From: Alkalinema sp. RU_4_3
GTDB taxonomy: Bacteria; Cyanobacteriota; Cyanobacteriia; Leptolyngbyales; Leptolyngbyaceae
Assembly (NCBI GenBank): GCA_012031975.1
Contig: JAAUSA010000030.1
Coordinates: 1 to 33,246, forward strand
Direction of reading: 5' to 3'
Length of the DNA stretch: 33,246 nucleotides
Shown here one piece after another: positions 7,058-16,614 of this stretch. A program made the position numbers and the translations under genes. The notes beneath the pieces were generated by a model. That model saw only the letters and a program-made list of their open reading frames with translations. It was not told the DNA's origin and did not search any database. Positions within the stretch are counted from its first letter, which is position 1. Every line of letters begins with the position of its first letter.

Positions 7058-9501
7058 ATTCGGTGCTGGATGCTTGGGATGATGAACAATGGCCATAGCC
7101 TCAATACCAATTAGGGTAAAAGCGGCCCAATATTCCGGAGAAGGAAACAGCTGCTTGGTCTTGAGCATCGCCTGTCGGAGCGCCATGGCTTTGTCGGGCT
7201 GGGTGGAAAGGGATCGATAGAAATCCACCATCAAGCTAGATGTCGCCCGATCATTCACCTGCCAAAGAGACACCACCACATTGGCAGCCCCCACGGCTAA
7301 CCACGATCGCGATAGCCCTAACACGCCATCCCCTGTAATTTTCCCTCGCCCCGTATCGCAGGCACTTAGCACCACCAAATCGGCATTTAGTGATAATTTA
7401 AGCATTTCCTCTGCGTTAATAGTCCATCCTCTTGAGCGGAGGGGGCGAGGGCGATCGCCCCTAAAAGCGGATTCTGCTCATCAAAGGCCCCATGGGTTGC
7501 GAGGTGAATAATATTGGCCTGGGCAAGCTGGGGTTTAATCGTGGATTCTGTGGCAGCCTGGGCGAGTAAGGGTTGGACCTTGAGGAACTGGGCGATCGCC
7601 GTCGCTCTGGCCTCAGCACCGGGCAGGGGCGGTATGAACCTTCGGGCATGGGACTGGGATTGCCCACAATTAGCGTTTTATTGGATTGGGGCAACCGAGG
7701 TTTTGTCGGATTAATCCCTAAAAGCTGAATGGCTGGTACTGTGGTGATCGTATGTTTATCCACCATAAATTCGCCATTGGGATTCTGTAATGCCGCAAAG
7801 GGCACCAAAAAGAGCGAATCCTGGGGGACGAACACAATTTTTCCATTGGGATCGCTCGGGAGTAAATCCGCAATGGGGGCAATTAATAGTTGATGTAACT
7901 GCTGGAGCTGGTAGAACTGAGCTGTCTGGGGTTCTGCAATGTAAAGCTCAGCCATAGGCACAGGTTTTGAAAGTTTGATTTCGGGGTGGCTGAGCTTCGC
8001 CGTGCGATCGGCTAAATTGACCGAAACCACTTTGTAGGGTGCCCAACTGAGGGGGTCCCCCTGGCGGCGCACGGAACTACCAGGTTGCAAGGTGACTTCG
8101 GGCTTGCCGATCGTCAGCTTTCCTCGGGTGCCAATGGCGTTACGAGAACCTGTCACCATCTGAGCGAGGGACTCCGGGAGATTCGCAAGGGAGACCTGCC
8201 GAAACGCCACATTTCCTGTGGGCTGGACCACCCAAATAAACAGCATAGAATCTTTTGCCTCAGCGGTAAATTGCACCGAACCCCCATGGGTCGTTTCGAC
8301 GAATTGATCGCGCATGATCGAATATTGCACAATCGTCTGGTTTTGAGATTTGGCAATTTGACGGATTTGGTCGATCGTGGGGGGCAATATCGTCGGGACC
8401 GCCAGTGGGTTGCGGTGACGGGCGAGGAGTTCAATAAAGGCACGGGCACGGCTGCGTTCGGAGACTTCTAGGGCTGGGGCAAGTTTCTTTTGGGCAATGA
8501 GCGTTTCTTGGAGGTTACGATAGGTATTGAGTTGGGTTTCAAAGATCGAAACTTTGAAGGCATCATTGTTGCCGAGGCCCGCCCGGAGGGTTTCCCAAAC
8601 GGTAATGCCCTCCGTTAAAGTCGTCTCCGATTCCCCGAACCGGGACAACCGAAATAGCGAATCCCCCAGGTTGGTTAAGGTAATCCCTTCTCCCAAACGC
8701 GCCTGAAGTTCTCGCATCAGCGTTAGGCTTTGCTGGTGATAGCCTAATGCCGCACTGAAGTTGCGCTGGTAGCTAGAAGTCGTCCCAAGGCCGAGGAAAG
8801 CTTGGGCCTGCTGTAACTGATCGCCCAGGGTTTGGGCAATTTTCAAACTCTTCTGATAGTATTCTAGGGACTTAGGAAAATCCGCCCCATCGGCATAGGC
8901 ATTGCCTAAATTGCCGTAGGCCTGGGCTTCACCGTAGGCATCGCCAATGGTATTCGAGATGGCTAAACTTTGGTTTTGGTAGGCGATCGCCCCCGGAATT
9001 TTATGCTGGATCAAACTCGCATTGCCGAGATTGCGCAGAACGAGGGCACGCCATTGGGGCGCAATATTTTCCGGTAGGCGGGCTAGGGCTTGCTCGTAGA
9101 AATCGATCGCCTTAGTATAGTCACCCAAGGCACCATAGTTTGCCCCAATCCCGGCATAGGCCATGCCCAAGGTGACGGTATTGTGATCTGCCTTAGCAAT
9201 TTTGACCTGTTGCTGGTGGTATTCGATCGCCTGAAGGTAGTCCCCCAGCACGTAGGCAGTGGTGGCCAGATTGTTTAAGGCATAGGTTTGCAGCGTGGTT
9301 TGTTTGGCTTGTTGCAGGATATTTAATTGCTGGGCATAACATTCGCGGAGGGTTTGATATACTTTGCCGACGCGATCGGCGACTTTCCGCCTAGCAATCT
9401 GTTCGACTTGACCTTGGCAATTCGGCAGGCTAATCGACTGGCCATTGGCACCGGGGAGTTGGATGGTGCCAAAATCTGGGGTGGGATTGGAGCCGATGGG
9501 C

Positions 9502-9528
9502 CCAGGATTGCCAGGATTGCCAGGATTG
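9502..9528. repeat. Three 9-bp tandem repeats coding Pro-Gly-Asn
   Basis: CCAGGATTG occurs three times in a row. On the minus strand it encodes a (Gly-Asn-Pro) linker between the beta-helix part and the TPR part of the haemagglutinin-CHAT protein. Units of this type can vary in number by slippage without changing the frame. Confidence 0.75.
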
Positions 9529-12435
9529 CCGGGTAGATCCGTTGGATTCGGTACTGTTGGGTTAAAGGCGACCGGGGCGGGATTAGGTGTGTTAGGTGGC
9601 AGAATTAGCATGGCCGCTACGGTGGAGTTTCCAGGCCAAGGAAAGGGGGATGCGCCAAAATTGTTCCAGCTTAGACCGGGGTTAAAGGATCCAGACATGA
9701 CGGTACAACGACTCGCCCCGCAGCCCAGATTGAGCGGATTGAAAATAGGCAAATGCTCAGGCATGATCCGCCGCAAAATGCTGAGTTCACTAATCCGAGT
9801 GGTGGCCGGGAGGTAACTGGCCAGAATCCTATCCGTCCGATCGAGCTTTACCACCACTGGTAACGGATGGCTACGAAAATGACCGGGAATTAAATTATCG
9901 GGAATCTTAGGAATTGTAATATTGACTGGAATATTAACCACATTAGAAACAGCAATGCCATCGCTGGCCGTGAGCCTCAAGGCAGTCAAATTCCCCGTGG
10001 CATTTACGGGGGGCGTATAGGTGACGAGATCGCCGGGATTAATGGCTGTGCTTGAGACGATCGCCAAGCCATTACGCGTCAAAGTGCCGCCAGCAGTGGG
10101 GGTAATTTGGAGGCTGAGGTTATCGGCATCGGTATCTTGTACCAACGCTTGTAGCTGCGCAAAGGTGAATTGAATCGGTTGATTGAGGGCGGTGGGAGGA
10201 CTGGGCGATGGGGTAGAAATTGTCGGGGCGGTATTGTTAAACGTGATGTTAATATTTGGGGCGGCGGTGACCTGAGGCTGGGCAAAGGTATTTGTGGGTA
10301 AAATGGTGTTAGTTCCTGTGGTGATCGACCCAGCGGTGCCATTGGTGCTGGCGTTGCCTACGATAAAGGGTTGATTATTGGGGCCGCCGTTGTGGGTGAT
10401 GGCGATCGAACCCGGTATGGGGGTGCCCGGAAAAGTGGATTGAATGCTGACCGCCCGACTGTCGATGGTGGGGAGGATATTCGAGCCAGCCGTGCCTTGA
10501 ATGGTCCCATTGGCGAATAGATTCACCGCACCAGCCTGGGGAGAACCGAAGCCGGAGACTTGGGTGTCAATGGTCGAAAAAAGTAAGTTATTCCCCGCGA
10601 CTAATCGCACATCCCCGCCCAGTGAATTGTTCGCCCCAATCGCCGTGGTACTAATCGTCCCTATTTGAATATTGCTTCTAGCATTAATCGCCACATCGCC
10701 ACCAATCAATTGTCCATTAAAGAACAATTGTCCACTCTGGCTGGTTGTAATATCGCCTGTGGTGATCGCACCGGAGGCTAAATTCAAATTCGGTGAAAAT
10801 AAATTGGTTAACAATACCTGGCCATTATTGCTGGTGATGGCAATATTGCCGATCGAAATATTCGATCCCGTCGCTGCTGCATTCGTGTTTGGCACTCCGA
10901 CCAATCCCAGGGTCGAACCTGTAACCCCCGTGAGTGCAAACGCTGTGGTTCCCGCTCGAATATCTAGGGTTGGACGGACTGCACCGTCAATATTTAGGGT
11001 ACTACCATCGGACAGGGTTACCGTATCTTGCAATGCCGGGGAGCCAGCTCCAGTAATCGTCACATCGCCTGCGATCGTCACATTCCCCCCCGCCAAAATA
11101 TGCAGCGAGGACCCCGTATAGCTATTAAATGCCACATCGCCACTCGCCCGAATCACCGGATCCTTCGGGCTAAACAAATTACCTAAGCTCCCATCGGGCT
11201 GCTCAATGCGAAACGCGCCGCCGCTGAAAAATCGACTATCGCCAAGCACAGGGTTGAATGATCGCAATACCAAATCGCCGCTGGAGAATAAGCCACTACT
11301 CGGATGGGTGATGGCGGCAATATCGAGGTGGCGATCGCCCCCTAACAGCAAACGCCCACCGCTCTGGAGCATTAACGGTTGAGTTGCGGTATCACGCAGG
11401 CGCAGACTATCGCCCGCCAAGAGTTGCAAACCCCCCGTCGTGCGAATTTGGCTTTCGCTGAGGAGAAGATTGCGATCGGCTCGAAACAACGCATCCCCCG
11501 CCGATGCCTGCTTTACCACACCATCCCCCGAGTTTACAACCAGTCCCGAACCCGTTAATTGAACCGTGCCATCCGCCTGGGCCACCACCCCCGTGGAATG
11601 GGTCAAATCCCCCCCGTCACCAGTTGCGCCAGCGTCAGCGGCGAAAATAATGGTGAACCTGTCCGTGGCAACAGCTCCAACCCCAATACACCCCCGGCTG
11701 GACTCAAACGCAATCGATTGCTTCCCGGCACCGCCACCACGGTCAAACGACCGCCGGGAGCCGATAGACTGCCTGTGCTAACCACGGTCCCACCGAGTAG
11801 GGTGAGATCTTGACCGGGTTTAACCGCAAGGTTGCCGCTGTTGAAGATTGCCCCCGCATTCCCACGCCAGATCCAACTATCGGGATTGCCCAACAGCCGC
11901 GCATAATCGTTACTCCCAGCGCTTTGAAATAACTGATTGCCGAATCCCACGCCTGTGGCCGTTGTGGCCGCAAAGGCTGCGGGAAGATTCAACTGGACGT
12001 TTGGCCCAAATAAGATCCCGGCTGGATTAATCAAGTAAAGATTGGCATTGCCGCCAGTCATTTGGATCAGACCATTAATGTAGGACGCATCCCCCCCCGT
12101 CACGCGGCTCAACACATTCTGCAACTCCGGCGTCACCTGAAAATTCGCCACCTGATTCCCATCGAGCCCAAACCGAATAAAACTGTGAAATAGGTTGACA
12201 CCATCTGCCGATCGACTCCCCCCACTAATGTCCAGCCGATTCCCTTGCACCGTCACCTGAGTATTGGTGCTGTTGTCAGGAGCAATGGCCTGGGCCACCA
12301 GCATTTCCGGCGCTGCAATGCTAAGCGTAGAAGGCAGCGCTTTCGCGGGGGAAACCTCAACTGTTTGAATTTGGGGGGGCAATCCGGAGGTAATCATGGG
12401 ATTTATCCAAAAGTTTGAATTGTTCTAGCGTTGCC

Positions 12436-13158
12436 CTATTGTTCGATCAGAGGTTCACTAACCCAATTATCTAGTTGAATCTCCGGATCGGTTAACAAAA
12501 TTCGCCAGTTGGCCTGCACATCAGGATCTTTGGGTTTAAGTCGGCGGAGGGTCGCCATTTCGTTCAGGACGTTATACCAGAGACCTTGCTGGGCAAAAAT
12601 GCTGGCCCGCTCCTCGGGTTTGGCGCGTTGAAGTTTGCAGTTGAGGCTGGCGCTGAGTTTTCGGCGTACGATCACGCCCTTAGCGATGTAAGCCTGCTGA
12701 CTGTTGGCATCGCAGACGAAGCTGACCTGCCAGCGATAGAGTTTGTCTACTTCTAGGGTGGGTGCGGTTTCGGGGAGCGTTAGTTTGGCAATCCCTGCGT
12801 CACCCTTCACTTTGTAGGTACTGCTAAACACCACCGACTGGGTATTTTCATCGCGCAGATCGAGCTGAACTGCTACGCCTTGGTAGGGTTGGTAGAACCA
12901 GAAGGTGGGATGGGCGTCGATGGTTTCGCCCCAATTGCTGGAAGTTGAGGCCAAGACCACCATGGGTTTTGGTCCCGACGGGCAGCTAGGACGACTGGCT
13001 CCAGAGCCATTGGTGCCGGGAGCGCCCCGCGAGGGGAGTTTGGGCAGGATGCGCCAGGGTTTTGCCGCAGCGATCGCGCCCTGGGAAGAGAGGAAAATAC
13101 TGCTGAGATAGGCGATCGAGGAGATTGCCCCAGCAACCCTGAACCGTACGCTTTTCAT
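12436..13158 (-). CDS. DUF928 family secreted protein
   Basis: 240 residues. An N-terminal signal peptide or membrane anchor is seen at about residues 5-32 (basic start, hydrophobic core, Ala-rich end). A Gly/Pro/Ser-rich segment follows, then the DUF928 body: LPSRGAPG near the start, PTFWFYQPYQGV at about 105, and YRWQVSFVCD at about 165, ending in a helical segment with AQQGLWYNVLNEMA. The family is cyanobacterial and uncharacterised; members often lie beside CHAT or haemagglutinin-domain genes, as here. The probable location is periplasmic. It precedes the haemagglutinin-CHAT gene by 38 bases on the same strand, so the two products may act together. The 214 bases upstream to the insertion sequence hold no gene and probably contain its promoter. 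Confidence 0.85.
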   Translation of the reverse strand: MKSVRFRVAGAISSIAYLSSIFLSSQGAIAAAKPWRILPKLPSRGAPGTNGSGASRPSCPSGPKPMVVLASTSSNWGETIDAHPTFWFYQPYQGVAVQLDLRDENTQSVVFSSTYKVKGDAGIAKLTLPETAPTLEVDKLYRWQVSFVCDANSQQAYIAKGVIVRRKLSASLNCKLQRAKPEERASIFAQQGLWYNVLNEMATLRRLKPKDPDVQANWRILLTDPEIQLDNWVSEPLIEQ

Positions 13159-13372
13159 AAGGGGATCTGCTAATCTGAAAGTTAGGTTAAATGTAGGTTT
13201 ACTCCAGCATAGATATGCAATCCGGAAAATTTACAAGACAGACATCCGGCACCATGGACAGGTCAAAGTGTAACTACTAGAACGTAGCTACATCAAACTA
13301 GGATCAATCGGGCGTTGCGTGAATATGTTGCACAGCAGTTAGCGATCGCACAGTAGTCGAGAAGCTAAGGAT

Positions 13373-14695
13373 CCTCGCAAAAATAAGTTGGACATCTCAA
13401 ACCCCCTCTCTGGGATGAATTCGGTAATTCCACTCGCCATGGAACTTATCTTTCTCAAGTACGATGGTGCTAAATTCGGTCTCCCCAACTTTGATCCCAG
13501 TCTTGTAGTCGTGTTTATCCAATTTGACTCGAATCTTCAATCCTTGTTTGGTTGTGGTGTGGCTAATCAGATTCACGATAATGCTGCGGCTTTTTAGCGG
13601 CCGACCGCGCCAGTTCTGTGAAATATGACAAAACATCCGGTGCTCAATTTTATTCCACTTACTGGTCCCAGGGGGGAAGTGGCACACCTGAATCCTTAGG
13701 CCCAATGTATCTGCCAGTTCTTGCAATTTCAGTTTCCACAAACGAACGCGATTGCCATTGCTCCCACCACAATCTGCCGTAATCAACAGCTCGCTGGCCT
13801 CTGGGTAAAGGGGTTTTCCCATCTCATCCCACCATCTGCGAATGGTTTCAGTGGCTAACTCTGCGGTATCGTGACTGATTCCCACACTGACCCAGCCCTG
13901 ATTCTGTTGGAGATCATATACCCCGTAGGGTAAGGCTTTGCCTTGCACCTTATCGGGAAAATCATAGACATTAACCATCTCAGGCTGTCCTTTGGCATGC
14001 CACTCCTGACCCGCATTTTTATAGTTGCCGACCAGTTCCTTTTTCTTGGCATCCACAGAAATCACGGGCTGATGCCGCTGATGAAACGCTTTCACCTGCT
14101 TCGCAATATGACGAAACTGCTGGTCTCGATCTTCATGTTGCTTGCCCTCGTGAGTTTTGCGATTGGCTTGCAGACTATAACCCATCGAGTGGAGCAGCGT
14201 GCAAACGCTACGTTCACTCACCTCATGCCCGAGTTCCCCAAGGGCCTTGGCCAGATGACTCGTGCTCTTACAAGTCCATTGCAGGGGCGATTCAGGATCG
14301 CCACGGGTACTGGCTTCGACTAAAGCTTGCAAATCTTGGCTCAGGGTCGGGTCCAGTTCGGTTAGCCGTTTACGGCCTCCACCTGGGTGACGGATTCCGT
14401 CTGATTCAACCGCAACCTCCCCAGAGCCGATGTTAAGGTCTCTCATCCCACTGTAAATGGTCGTTCGGGATATCCCAGTCGCTGCAGAGACTTGACTCAC
14501 ACCGCCTCGACCTAATGCCGTCGATTCGGCTGCAGCCAGATTCGCCGCGTTTTCTCATTCAAGTAGGGTTCAAGCAGTTTATATTTGCTTCTAATCCGCG
14601 CAATTCCTGGGAAGTTACTCATAGGTGCTCAACCTCCGAATTCCTTAGTTCCATACTAGCGCAGGATTATAAGTGTTCAACTTATTTTTTCCAGG
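13373..14695 (-). mobile_element. ISAzo13-type insertion sequence
   Basis: A transposase gene fills the element. Terminal inverted repeats are visible: AAAAATAAGTTG at 13379-13390 matches CAACTTATTTTT at 14678-14689 perfectly, with weaker matches on both sides (CCT at 13373 and AGG at 14693). That gives an element of about 1.32 kb. I could not identify a clear target-site duplication, so the exact ends are uncertain by a few bases. It sits between the DUF928 and pentapeptide-repeat genes. Confidence 0.75.
13397..14622 (-). pseudogene. ISAzo13-family DDE transposase, one-base deletion near its N-terminus
   Basis: The main frame from 14500 gives 367 residues. A helix-turn-helix lies at the start (SQVSAATGISRTTIYSGM). 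The DDE catalytic residues are in SVDAKKKELVGNYKN, TADCGGSNGNR and KWNKIEHRMF. Upstream, an ATG at 14622 opens MSNFPGIARIRSKYKLLEPY and continues to RRIW, where one G is missing at 14536-14537. Restoring it joins both parts into 408 residues, continuing as AAAESTALGRGGVSQVS, exactly the family pattern. GGAGG lies 13 bases before the ATG. The enzyme would cut and paste the element. If the deletion is real the copy is probably dead; if it is a read error the element may be active. Confidence 0.85.
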
Positions 14696-14720
14696 CGACT
14701 AAGTCTTGTCGAATATAGCT

Positions 14721-14760
14721 GAGAACCATATCTAGTGCCCGCGGTTCTCACGTTTGTGAG
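14721..14760. other. Two overlapping, mutually exclusive hairpins
   Basis: GAGAACC at 14721-14727 can pair with GGTTCTC at 14743-14749. CTCAC at 14747-14751 can pair with GTGAG at 14756-14760. The two stems share bases 14747-14749, so only one can form. They lie just downstream of the pentapeptide-repeat gene (minus strand) and may act in its 3' end formation. There is no T-run, so a plain intrinsic terminator is not supported. Confidence 0.35.
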
Positions 14761-14777
14761 GGTGCTAATGGGGAAAC

Positions 14778-16071
14778 CTATCGCCCTAACTTATTCGGGA
14801 TCCCCTCACAGCCGCCCGGCACCGTCTTCCGCGTCTTAGACCCACCCCAAGCACAAATATAATAACGCTGCTCCTCAGACATATCCTCAACATTCGTAAA
14901 ATCAGCATTCTCCACCACCGCCCCGTATGCACCCCGTCTTATAATCCGGCGGTTCCGTCCGACTACGCGGCGTCGCCGTCTCCGCCTTACCGTAAAAGAA
15001 CCGCGTCCCATTAATATCCGAATTACGCAAACTCGCACAAACCAAAATCGTCCGCGCAAAATTCGTCCGCACCAACTCACAATCATTAATCGTCGATCGA
15101 ATCAGATTCGCATCACTCAAATCCGTCCAACGCAAATCCGTATTCGACAGATCACTACTCGCCAAAATTACACCCAGATCGATCACCCTAATGCCATGCA
15201 ACCGATCCTCCGCATAGCCCCCCGCCCCATCCAAAATCGGTCTCCCCAACCGCTGATCGCGCTTCAACGGCGTCAGCAACCTTGCCCGTGAGAGAAACCG
15301 CAACACCTTCGCCTTCCCAAAGGCATCCACACTCCCCAAAATCGCCGCCGTCCGCCCCTCCGCAATCGCCCGCTCCTGGGGCCAATCCTCCAGCAATCCC
15401 TGCTCATCGATCACCAAATCCGAAATCCCCTGGAAATAGGTATCGATCGTCTGCTGCTGCGTAATCGTATTCTGCTGAATCGTCAAATCCTTCGAAATCA
15501 CATACTGACGCCAGGCCACATAGACCGCCAAAATCGCAATCAAGATCTGACCAATAGCTCCCCCCACCTCACCCAGGGCACCCACCGCATCCCAATTCGC
15601 ACTGTCAAACAACTGCCCTAAAAATCGATCGAAGCGCACCAGCTTCAACACCCCTACGCCACCCAGCAGCAGTGCCACCACCGCCACAGGCAACCCCTTC
15701 ATGGGACTAGCCAACCAATCCCGCAGATACCCCTCAACCCAGGGAAACAGCACCTTCAACGCAATCGGCAGCGCCAAACAGACCCCGATCGCCACCACCC
15801 ATTGATTATTCCAGCCCAGCCCGCCAATCAGCAACCCACTCGCCAACACCAACAGCCCCATCTCCAGCCAAGTCGCCGCCGATCGCACCGGGTTCAAGCG
15901 GAGCATCCCCTCCGCCTTCGTGGGAATCTGGACGCCCGGCTCGATCGGCGCGATCGGACCTGCGCCATTATTACTGGACAAACCATTACTCGTCAAACCA
16001 CTGTCGCGGCTCAAATTCTTAGAATCTTGGGTCATGGGGGGACGATCGCTCTTCCGCTTACTCAGCACCAT
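14778..16071 (-). pseudogene. Membrane-anchored pentapeptide-repeat protein, frame broken by two one-base deletions
   Basis: The upstream frame gives about 380 residues with a polar N-terminus and four hydrophobic segments (about residues 68-85, 88-108, 125-147 and 168-190). A helical region follows, then pentapeptide repeats of the A(D/N)LxX type (SSDLSNTDLRWTDLSDANL). It then goes out of frame. Restoring one G at each of two G4 runs (CCCC on the plus strand at 14932-14935 and 14921-14924) continues KTGVHTGAVVENADFTNVED into a Cys-containing tail ending PGGCEGIPNKLGR, for 431 residues in total. This tail is typical of related cyanobacterial proteins. Its role is unknown; it probably sits in the inner or thylakoid membrane with the repeats in the cytoplasm. 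Confidence 0.75.
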
Positions 16072-16110
16072 AGTACCCGTTTGACCCGGATCCTCTGCGT
16101 TTTCTTCAAT

Positions 16111-16293
16111 TTAATGTAGGGGCGTCCCGTAGCGGGCCTCCATGATCCCCTGAATCGGCAGCTTAAAGGGCCACCAAAGGCTGTGGTTGGGCAGGATGTT
16201 AATCCCCATCGCTGACTTCACTAGATATAGTGCATAGAGCGTTAACAGCACCAGGGTGCCTTTGTACCAGCGATTCATTGTCATAGTTGTCAT
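16111..16293 (-). CDS. Small single-pass membrane protein, unknown function
   Basis: 60 residues. One hydrophobic segment at about residues 12-30 (LVLLTLYALYLVKSAMGINI) is followed by a short polar tail with FKLPIQGIMEARYG. AGGAGG lies 12 bases before the ATG, a longer gap than ideal but convincing. The pattern of one membrane segment plus a short conserved-looking tail recalls small cyanobacterial hypothetical proteins. No function can be assigned. It lies 39 bases before the start of the pentapeptide-repeat gene on the same strand. Confidence 0.6.
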   Translation of the reverse strand: MTTMTMNRWYKGTLVLLTLYALYLVKSAMGINILPNHSLWWPFKLPIQGIMEARYGTPLH

Positions 16294-16614
16294 TTGTATT
16301 GGTTACCTCCTACTATAGCCACCGATTATGGCAACCCCCCGACAGCCCCATGACCATCCCATGACATTTTTCGGATCCGCCAGCGATCGGGCAAAACGCC
16401 ACAGGTAGTGTCTCCCTCAAAAAAAAGTTGCAAATTTAGAGTTTTACAGTATTAATAGTCCTGTCATCGTTTGGTCCGGGGACAAACCCCCTGGCAGATT
16501 GGGATCCGGCCCCACTGCTGGTCCATCAAACGTCGTTCCTGAAGCATCTACCCCGTCTTAATTGGTTTCACAGAGAGTTTCTATGGTTTTGCAGACGATC
16601 GCTATCAATCTTCT
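16294..16614. other. Divergent intergenic region before the CapA gene
   Basis: It holds the ribosome-binding site of the small membrane-protein gene at its left end and the probable promoter of the CapA gene near 16428-16455. A short stem GTTTG/CAAAC closes around a GTCCGGGGAC inner stem near 16470. No other gene was seen. Confidence 0.4.
16428..16455 (+). promoter_or_regulatory. Possible sigma-70-type promoter for the CapA-family gene
   Basis: TTGCAA at 16428-16433 and TATTAA at 16450-16455 are separated by 16 bases and lie in an AT-rich patch about 130 bases before the ATG at 16583. The match is by eye only. Confidence 0.35.

Larger units (their letters stand above)
6887..12397 (-). pseudogene. 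Giant haemagglutinin (TPS) - TPR - CHAT peptidase protein, interrupted by three one-base deletions
   Basis: Three frames join into one 1,837-residue protein if one base is restored at each of 11609-11615 (C7), 7626-7629 (G4) and near 7414. Residues about 45-200 form a TPS/filamentous-haemagglutinin secretion domain (NGLIQMTGG, LINPAGILFGPN). A long beta-helix region follows, then a cadherin-like stretch at about 10190-9910, a PGN linker, at least five TPRs at about 9290-8590, and a CHAT domain from about 8390. The CHAT catalytic His motif HLATHGAFDE and Cys motif VVLSACDTGRG are both present. CHAT domains are caspase-like cysteine peptidases. The ATG at 12397 leaves no typical signal peptide. 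It lies 38 bases after the DUF928 gene, so the two are probably co-transcribed. Function is unknown; surface adhesion with regulated proteolysis is only a guess. The last 60 or so residues run antisense through a receiver-domain fragment. Confidence 0.85.

Noticed and set aside
9502-9528. Short tandem repeats as a CRISPR array
   Set aside because: There are no spacers; the three 9-bp units are contiguous and code for a Gly-Asn-Pro linker in frame.
7461-11606. The 1,381-codon frame as a complete separate gene
   Set aside because: Its first codons continue the haemagglutinin domain of the preceding frame across a seven-base C run, and its last codons are out of frame with the CHAT domain, so it is part of one longer gene.
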